This document shows, one piece after another, positions 34,044 through 40,261 of a stretch of 40,261 bases of DNA. The notes under the pieces are model-generated. The model was given only the letters and a program-made list of their open reading frames with translations, was not told the origin of the DNA and did no database searches. Positions within the stretch are counted from its first letter, which is position 1. Each line of letters begins with the position of its first letter. Both the position numbers and the translations under genes were made by a program. Source of the stretch: Theodoxus fluviatilis (lineage: Eukaryota; Mollusca; Gastropoda; Cycloneritida; Neritidae); NCBI GenBank assembly GCA_034096865.1, contig JAWQFJ010016563.1:30001-70261 (forward strand). The letters run 5' to 3'.

Positions 34044-34387
34044 ACACCACCACCACCACCCCACCCACCCACCACCACCAACCCACCCACCCACCCACCC
34101 ACCCACCCACCCCCACCCACCCACCCACCCCCACCAACCCACCCACCCACCCACCCACCCAAACCCACCCACCCACCCACCCACCCACCCACCCCCACCA
34201 ACCCACCCACCCACCACCACCAACCCACCCACCACCCACCACACCACCACCCACCCACCCCACCACCAACCCACCACCCACCCACCACCACCAACCCACC
34301 CACCCACCATCACCAACCCACCCACCACCACCACCAACCCACCCACCCACCCACCATCACCAACCCACCCACCCACCACCACCACCA
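34044..34387 (-). repeat. (CCA)/(CCCA)n array with G-quadruplex potential on the minus strand
   Basis: A mixture of CCA and CCCA units with occasional CCAA and CCATCA. Uninterrupted CCCA runs (about 34083-34130 and 34139-34212) mean that the minus strand reads (GGGT)n, giving many overlapping four-tract G-quadruplex motifs with one-base loops. The plus strand could form i-motifs. Pro/Thr/His and Gly/Trp/Val frames are artefacts. Confidence 0.95.
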
Positions 34388-35230
34388 AAAATAAAATAAA
34401 AATGTTCTAATGTCTGAAGACCGTCTCTTCGATTACACTCGTACGGAGACCAGAGATTTGACGGAATCGTTTATGGAGTCAAAAGTTGCGTTATCCCTAA
34501 GTTCTTCTGCTATTACTCAATCGCACGCAACAACAAAAACGAGTACCTCTTGCTATGATCAGATTCGAGTTTTTTGCGTCTTCCATCATCACATTGGTCT
34601 TTGCCCGAACGGCCCCCACGTTTGAAGCGCGGCCAAGAGATCGGGCACGAAAAAGCGTGCACCCTCGCCCCAGCCATCCATCCCCATCTCCACGATCGGG
34701 GGAGATAACTCCGCCATCGCGGTCCTGGCTGGGAGGACGTCCTATCACTTCTTCGCAGCTGTCCTGCGCCAGTCGGCAGCTGCACCCACCAGGCCGCCTC
34801 TCCCTCACCCAGCCCGCTCTCCTTGCGCAACAAGCACCTCTCCCTCTGTGGAGTCTCCGACTGACTGACGTGGAGATCGGGACGTTGCCAGCGATAACGG
34901 TGATCTACCTACCAAGTGCCCGTCGACACTTGCTGACAACTGAGAGCCAAAAATATTGTACCATGTGATGGGGCATGGGTGGGTGGAGGAGTGGTCATAC
35001 CAAAGATCCTATATAGGTATATAGCATCTTTGGTCGTACTCTCTTCAGGGATGGATGCATCGTCCCCTCAAGTATGTGCATTGTATATTTCGAGAATTTA
35101 TTTGGTGTTAAGGACAAACAAAAGAATGGACTGCCTCAGACCATGGTTTTGGCGATCACGTCACTATAGTAAAGATTTCAATAATCATGGATCTCGGTCC
35201 GGGGATTTTTTTTGGGGGGGTTGGGGTTGG
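34388..35230. other. unique DNA, GC-rich block at about 34580-34900
   Basis: Two opposing frames (34555-34968 plus, 137 codons; 34513-34833 minus, 106 codons) lie in the GC-rich part and have no motif. A T-run followed by a G-run near 35205-35220 leads into the next array. Confidence 0.4.
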
Positions 35231-35246
35231 GAAGAGGGGAGGGAGG

Positions 35247-35313
<67 letters not shown>

Positions 35314-35482
35314 TGAGAGAGAGAGTGAGAGAGAGAGTGAGAGAGAGATTGAGAGAGTAAGAGTGATTGAGAGAGTAAGAGTGATTGAGAGAGTAAGAGT
35401 GAGAGAGTAAGAGTGAGAGAGTAAGAGTGAGAGAGTAAGAGTGAGAGTGAGAGTGAGTGAGTGAGTGAGTGAGTGAGTGAGT

Positions 35483-35535
<53 letters not shown>
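35231..35535. repeat. (GA)n / (GAGT)n / GAGAGAGTAAGAGTGA compound array
   Basis: A GGGA run, then (GA)n to about 35307, then mixed units based on GAGAGAGTAAGAGTGA, then (GAGT)n at about 35445-35487, and finally (GA)n to 35535. Ser/Leu-rich minus-strand frames are artefacts. Confidence 0.96.
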
Positions 35536-35539
<4 letters not shown>

Positions 35540-35764
35540 CATTTGTATAATGGTTCGACAGCTACTATATTTCTATGCATCACGGATGACACAGGAAAAC
35601 GCCAAACAGATGATCGCTTTTGAGACCTGCAGAAATGAGAACTGCTCATGAGCGTACTTTTTCCTGGAAACTAATGGAAAAACCTGTCTGAAATTCTAGT
35701 CTCCAGTATGTAGGTGTTCCAGGCCACGGTGTCAAGGCGATGACGACTACAGATAGATAGATGC
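35536..35764. other. unique spacer, nothing recognised
   Basis: About 230 bp with no motif except a short GATAGATAGAT run at its right end, next to the insertion site of the fourth SINE-like copy. Confidence 0.5.
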
Positions 35765-35985
35765 CTGCAAGACGTGGAAGAAAAAGAGAAAGAAATGGGG
35801 TTTTACAGCCCATCAGCCTTTGTAGGCTATGTAAGGCCATTGATGACGAAAAATTACAAAAACTGGTTAGAGTAAGGGGAAGTCAAGTCACCGTGTCCCT
35901 AGTTATTCGCCTCTTACGAATCGCGTAGGGAGACGTGGTGGGTTACTACCTCCCCCCAACGCACAGCGGGAGATAACTGCAAGAC
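35765..35985 (-). mobile_element. SINE-like element, copy D, with 9-bp target-site duplication
   Basis: The body is about 35774-35976, flanked by CTGCAAGAC at 35765-35773 and 35977-35985. The match extends to GAT-NN-CTGCAAGAC if two mismatches are allowed. The body has the conserved GCCTTTGTAGGCTATGTAAG hairpin, CACCGTGTCCCTAGTTATTC and CGCCTCTTACGAATCGCG. The GATG tail of copies A-C is replaced here by an A/G-rich stretch (GGAAGAAAAAGAGAAAGAAA), showing that this end is a variable simple-sequence tail. Its opposite end is diverged (AACGCACAGCGGG). Confidence 0.85.
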
Positions 35986-36205
35986 CTCAACCGCACGTTA
36001 GTGAAGTAGAACAACCCGCACTGTGTGCAGACCATGCACATGCACTGCTCTAGAGCGTGTCAAGGGCCATTTTAATGATGTCATTAGCGACTGTCTTAAT
36101 TCCGTCTGCCAAAAAGATCAATATAATCACGACACCGCTTTCTTCCGCCTTTGTGGATTCTTTTCCCGGAAGCAGTGCGATATTGGGATAGAATGACCGT
36201 TGTAC
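35986..36205. other. short unique DNA before the satellite
   Basis: No motif or credible frame is seen. Base composition becomes purine-rich near its right end. Confidence 0.5.
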
Positions 36206-39200
36206 GATGGGGAAAAGAAGAGAAGGAGAAGCGAGGAAAGAAGGAGAGAAGGAGAGGGGAGGAGGGAGGGAAAGATGAGGAGGTGAAGACTGAGTAAAGA
36301 GAAGAAGGGGAGCAAAAAGAGGAAGAGAAGAGAAGAAGAGAGGAGGAGGAGAAAAATAGGAAGAAGAGAAGAGGAAGGGGAGGAGGAGGAGGGGGAAGAG
36401 TGGGGGTAAGAGGAGGGGGAGCCGAGGAGGAGGAGAAGGAGCAGAGGAGGAGGAGGAAGAGCAGAGGAGGAGGAGCAGAGGAGGAGGAGCAGAGGAGGAG
36501 AAGGAGCAGAGGAGGAGGAGGAAGAGCAGAGGAGGAGGAGGAGGAGCAGAGGAGGAGGAGGAGAAGAAGCAAAGAAGAAGAAAGAGCAGAAGGAGGAGGA
36601 GGAGCAGAGGAGGAGGAGGAGCAGAGGAGGAGGAGGAGCAGAGGAGGAGGAGGAGCAGAGGAGGGAGGAGGAGCAGAGGAGGAGGAGGAGCAGAGGAGGA
36701 GGAGCAGAGGAGGAGGAGGAGCAGAGGAGGAGGAGGAGCAGGAGGAGGAGGAGGAGCAGAGGAAGGAGGAGGAGCAGAGGAGGAGAGAGGAGGAGGAGGA
36801 GGAGGAGGAGGAGGAGCATGAGGAGCAGAGGGAGGAGGAGGAGGAGCAGAGGGAGGAGGAGGAGCAGAGGATGGAGAGCAGAGGAGGAGGAGGGAGCAGA
36901 GGAGGAGGAGGAGCAGATGGAGGAGGAGGAGCAGAGGAGGAGGAGGAGCAGGAGGAGGAGGAGAGAGCAGGAGAGAGTAGGAGGAGGAGGATGGAGGAGG
37001 AGAGGAGGAGGAGGCAGAGGAGGAGAAGGAGCAGGAGGGGAGGAGGAGCAGGAGGAGAGGAGGAGCAGAGGAGGAGGGAGGAGCGAGGAGGAGGAGGAGC
37101 AGAGGAGGAGGAGGAGCAGAGGAGGAGGAGGAGGAGGAGGAGGGAGGGAGGAGGAGGAGGAGCAGAGGAGGAGGAGGAGCAGAGGAGGAGGAGGAGCAGA
37201 GGAGGAGGAGGAGCAGAGGAGGAGGAGGAGCAGAGGAGGAGGAGGAGCAGAGGAGGAGGAGGAGCAGAGGAGGAGGAGGAGCAGAGGAGGAGGAGGAGGA
37301 GCAGAGGAGGAGGAGGAGCAGAGGAGGAGGAGGAGCAGAGGAGGAGGAGGAGCAGAGGAGGAGGAGGAGCAGAGGAGGAGGAGGAGCAGAGGAGGAGGAG
37401 GAGCAGAGGAGGAGGAGGAGCAGAGGAGGAGGAGCAAGGAGGAGAGGAGCAAGGAGGAGGAGGAGGCAGAGGAGCGAGGAGGAAGAGAGGAGGAGGAGGA
37501 GCAGAGGAGAGGAGGAGCAGGAGGAGGAGGAGGAGCAGAGGAGGAGGAGGAGGAGGAGCAGAGGAGGGAGGAGGAGGCAGAGGAGGAGGGAGCAGAGGAG
37601 GAGAGAGGAGGAGGAGGAGGAGAGGAGGAGAGGAGGAGGAGGAAGAGGAGGAGCAGAGGAGAGGAGGAGAGGAGGAGGAGCAGGAGAGGAGGAGGAGCAG
37701 AGCAGAGGAGGAGGAGGAGGAGCAGAGGAGGAGGAGGAGCAGAGGAGGAGGAGGAGCAGAGAAGGAGGAGGAGGAGGAGGAGGAGGAGGAGGAGGAGCAG
37801 AGGAGGAGGAGGAGCAGAGGAGGAGGAGCAGAGGAGGAGGAGGAGCAGAGGAGGAGGAGGAGCAGAGGAGGAGGAGGAGCAGAGAGGAGGAGGAGCAGAG
37901 GAGGAGGAGGAGCAGAGGAGGAGGAGGAGCAGAGGAGGAGGAGGAGGAGCAGAGGAGGAGGAGGAGGAGCAGAGGAGGAGGAGGAGCAGAGGAGAAGGAG
38001 GAGAAGCAGAGAAGGAGGAGGAGGAGGAGCAGAGGAGGAGGAGAGAGGAGGAGGAGGAGGAGGAGGAGGAGCAGAGGAGGAGGAGGAGAAGCAGAGAAGG
38101 AGGAGCAGAGGAGGAGGAGGAGAAGCAGAGAAGGAGGAGCAGAGGAGGAGGAGGAGCAGAGAAGGAGGAGGAGCAGAGGAGGAGGAGGAGGAGAGGAGGA
38201 GGAGGAGGAGCAGAGGAGGAGGAGGAGCAGAGGAGGAGGAGAAGCAGAGAAGGAGGAGGAGCAGAGGAGGAGGAGGAGCAGAGGAGGAGGAGGAGCAGAG
38301 GAGGAGGAGAAGCAGAGAAGGAGGAGCAGAGGAGGAGGAGGAGAAGCAGAGAGGAGGAGGAGGAGGAGGAGGAGGAGCAGAGGAGGAGGAGGAGCCAGAG
38401 GAAGGAGGGAGAGAGGCGAGAAGGAGGAGCAGGAGGAGGAGGAGAAGGCAGGAGGAGGAGGAGCAGAGGAGGAGGAGCAGAGGAGGAGGAGGAGCAGAGG
38501 AGGAGGAGAAGGAGGAGGGAGGAAGGAGGAGCAAGGAGGAGGAGGCAGAGGAGGAGGAGGAGCAGAGGAGAGGAGGAGGAGGAGGAGGAGGAGGAGGAGA
38601 GGTTAGAAGGAGGAGCAGAGAGGAGGAGGAGAGAGGAGGGGAGCAGAGGAGAGGAGGAGGTAGCGAGAGGAGGAGGAGCGAGAGAGGAGGAGGAGCAGAG
38701 GATAGAGGAGGAGGAGCAGAGAGGAGGAGAGAGAGAGGAGAGGAGGAGAGCAGGAGGAGGAGCAGAGGAGGAGGAGGAGGAGCAGAGGAGGAGGAGGAGC
38801 AGAGGAGGAGGAGGAGCAGAGGAGGAGGAGGAGCAGAGGAGGAGGAGGAGCAGAGGAGGAGGAGCAGAGGAGGAGGAGGAGCAGAGGAGGAGGAGAGCAG
38901 AGGAGGAGGAGGAGCAGAGGAGGAGGAGGAGCAGAGGAGGAGGAAGGAGAGAGGAAGGAGGAGGAGGCAGAGGAGGAGGAGGAGGAGAGGAGGGAGGAGG
39001 CAGAGGAGGAGGAGAGACGAGAGGAGGAGGAGGCAGCAGCGAGGAGGAGGAGGCAGCAGGGAGGAGGAGGCAGCAGCGAGGAGGAGGAGGAGGCAGGAGG
39101 AGGAGAGGAGCGGAGAGGAGGAGGAGCAGAGGAAGATGAGGAGCAGAGGGGAAGGAGGAGCAGAGGGAGAAGGAGGAGAGAGAGAGGAGGAGCAGAGGAG

Positions 39201-40261
39201 GAGGAAGCAGAGAGGAGGAGGAGCAGGAGGAGGAGGAGGAGAGGGAGGAGGAGTAGAGGAGGAGAGAGACAGAGGAGAGAGGCGAGGAAAGCAGAAGGGA
39301 GGAGGAAGGAGAACCAGAGAGAGGAGTAAGCAGAGCGATGAGGAGGTGCAGTGGAGAGCGAAGGAGCAGGAGAGGAGGAAGGTTAGGAGGACAGCGGAGA
39401 GAAGGCGGATGCGCAGGAGGTAGGAGGAGGAGGAGGCAGCAGGAGGCAGAGAGTGGCAAGGAGTCAGGAGGAAGGAGGAGGAGCAAGGAGGGAAGGACGC
39501 AGGAGCGAGGAGCAAGGAGGGCCGGAGGTAGGGAGGAGCAGGAGTCGAGGAGGGAAGGGGGACGGTAGGAGGAGGAGGAGGACGAGGAGGAAAGGAGGAG
39601 CAGTAGGTAGAAGGAGGGAGGCAAGGAGGTCAGGGGAGCAGGAGGTAAGGAGGTAGGATGCTACGAGGAGGAGGAGGAGGGCAGGACGGAGGAGGAAGGA
39701 TGAAGCAGAGTTAGGAGGGGCAGAGGAGGATTAGGAAAGGAGCCGGAGGAGGAGAAGAAGGAGCAGCCGAAGGAGGAGGAGGAGCAGGAGGAGGAGGAGG
39801 AGGAGCAGAAGGAGGAGGGAAGGGAGGAGCAGGAAGGAAGGAAGGTAGGAGCAGGAGGAGGAGGAGGAGCAAGGAGGAGGAGGAGAGGAGGAGCAGGAGG
39901 AGGAGGAGGAGAGGAGGAGGAGGAGGAGAGAGGAGGAAGAGGAGGAGGAGGAGGAGGAGGAGAGGAGGAGGAGAGAGGAGGAGGAGAGCAGGAGGAGGAG
40001 GAGGAGGAAGGAGGAGGAGGGAGCAGAGGAGGAGGAGGAGGAGGAGGAGGAGGAGAAGAGGATGAGGAGGAGGGAGACGAGGAGGAGCGAGGAGGAGGAG
40101 GAGGGAGGAGAAGGAGGAGGAGGAGGAGGAGAGGAGAGGAGGAGAGGAGGAGGAGAGGAGGAGGAGGAGGAGGAGGAGGCAGGAGGAGGAGGAGAGGAGG
40201 AGGAAAGGAGGAGGAAGGAGGAGGAGGAGAGGAGGAGGCAGAGAGGAGGAGGAGGAGGAGG
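36206..40261. repeat. 4-kb polypurine satellite, 17-bp unit CAGAGGAGGAGGAGGAG
   Basis: The plus strand is almost entirely G and A, with a C about every 17 bases and rare T. The dominant unit is CAGAGGAGGAGGAGGAG (17 bp); 14-bp and 20-bp versions differ by one GGA triplet. The most homogeneous blocks are about 37150-37430 and 38760-38900. The left edge (36206-36415) and 39250-39780 are degenerate, and the last 480 bp are largely (GGA)n. The array continues past the window end. Since 17 is not divisible by three, translation cycles Glu/Gln, Arg and Gly blocks with a 17-residue period, and frames of more than 1,000 codons exist on both strands (for example 36127-39624 minus and 36400-39423 plus). 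They are not genes. GGA-repeat DNA can form triplexes and unusual quadruplexes. Confidence 0.97.

Noticed and set aside
34022..34399. Pro/Thr/His and Gly/Trp/Val frames resembling low-complexity structural proteins
   Set aside because: Explained by CCA/CCCA units; opposite strands are equally open.
36127..39624. Open frame of 1,165 codons on the minus strand (and frames of 1,139, 1,007 and 773 codons nearby)
   Set aside because: Composed only of Ser/Pro/Leu/Cys or Glu/Arg/Gly/Gln cycling with the 17-bp satellite. Long frames exist on both strands at once, the signature of a repeat without stop codons.

Overview
The window looks like gene-poor nuclear DNA from an animal, most likely a marine invertebrate and perhaps a gastropod or other mollusc. 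There is no operon structure, no prokaryotic gene, no rRNA or tRNA that I can support, and no intact protein-coding gene that I recognise. The invertebrate assignment rests on very dense dinucleotide microsatellites, a decayed CR1/L2/Jockey-type LINE, and a short interspersed element whose conserved block (around CGCCTCTTACGAATCGCG and CCCGAACCCACAGGGG) resembles, from memory only, blocks in molluscan repeats. The taxon is inferred, not proven.

Layout. 1-3.6 kb: a SINE-like copy, a (CA)n tract, GC-rich single-copy DNA with a YY1-type motif, and a (CAC)n tract. 3.6-7.5 kb: a compound (CA)n array, a polypyrimidine tract, a perfect 22-bp inverted repeat and another (CA)n. 7.6-10.6 kb: an AC-rich segment without ORFs, with weak LTR-like ends. 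11.5-12.9 kb: a 36/37-bp minisatellite. 13.4-14.1 kb: a SINE-like copy with a 16-bp target-site duplication, then a (GT)n array. 14.1-20.4 kb: mostly unique DNA with GC-rich blocks, a canonical G-quadruplex motif and a purine-rich stretch. 20.4-25.4 kb: a third SINE-like copy, a (CTGT)n tract, pyrimidine-rich degenerate repeats and a (GT)n array. 25.9-27.1 kb (minus strand): a 5'-truncated, frameshifted LINE reverse transcriptase. 27.1-32.3 kb: unique DNA with GC-rich blocks, one carrying a perfect RFX X-box palindrome. 32.3-36.2 kb: a 1.6-kb CA/CGCAAA array, a CCA/CCCA array with G4 potential on the minus strand, a (GA)n/(GAGT)n array and a fourth SINE-like copy. 36.2-40.3 kb: a nearly all-purine satellite with a 17-bp unit, running off the window end.

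The main tandem arrays add up to about 9.3 kb, roughly 23% of the window. Nearly all long open frames, including those above 1,000 codons, are stop-free readings of simple repeats and are not genes. The best-supported biology is the four-copy SINE-like family, with target-site duplications at three copies, and the decayed LINE. I found no convincing new multi-gene system. The most unusual items are the 17-bp polypurine satellite, the SINE-like family and a few isolated palindromes and hairpins in otherwise unique DNA.
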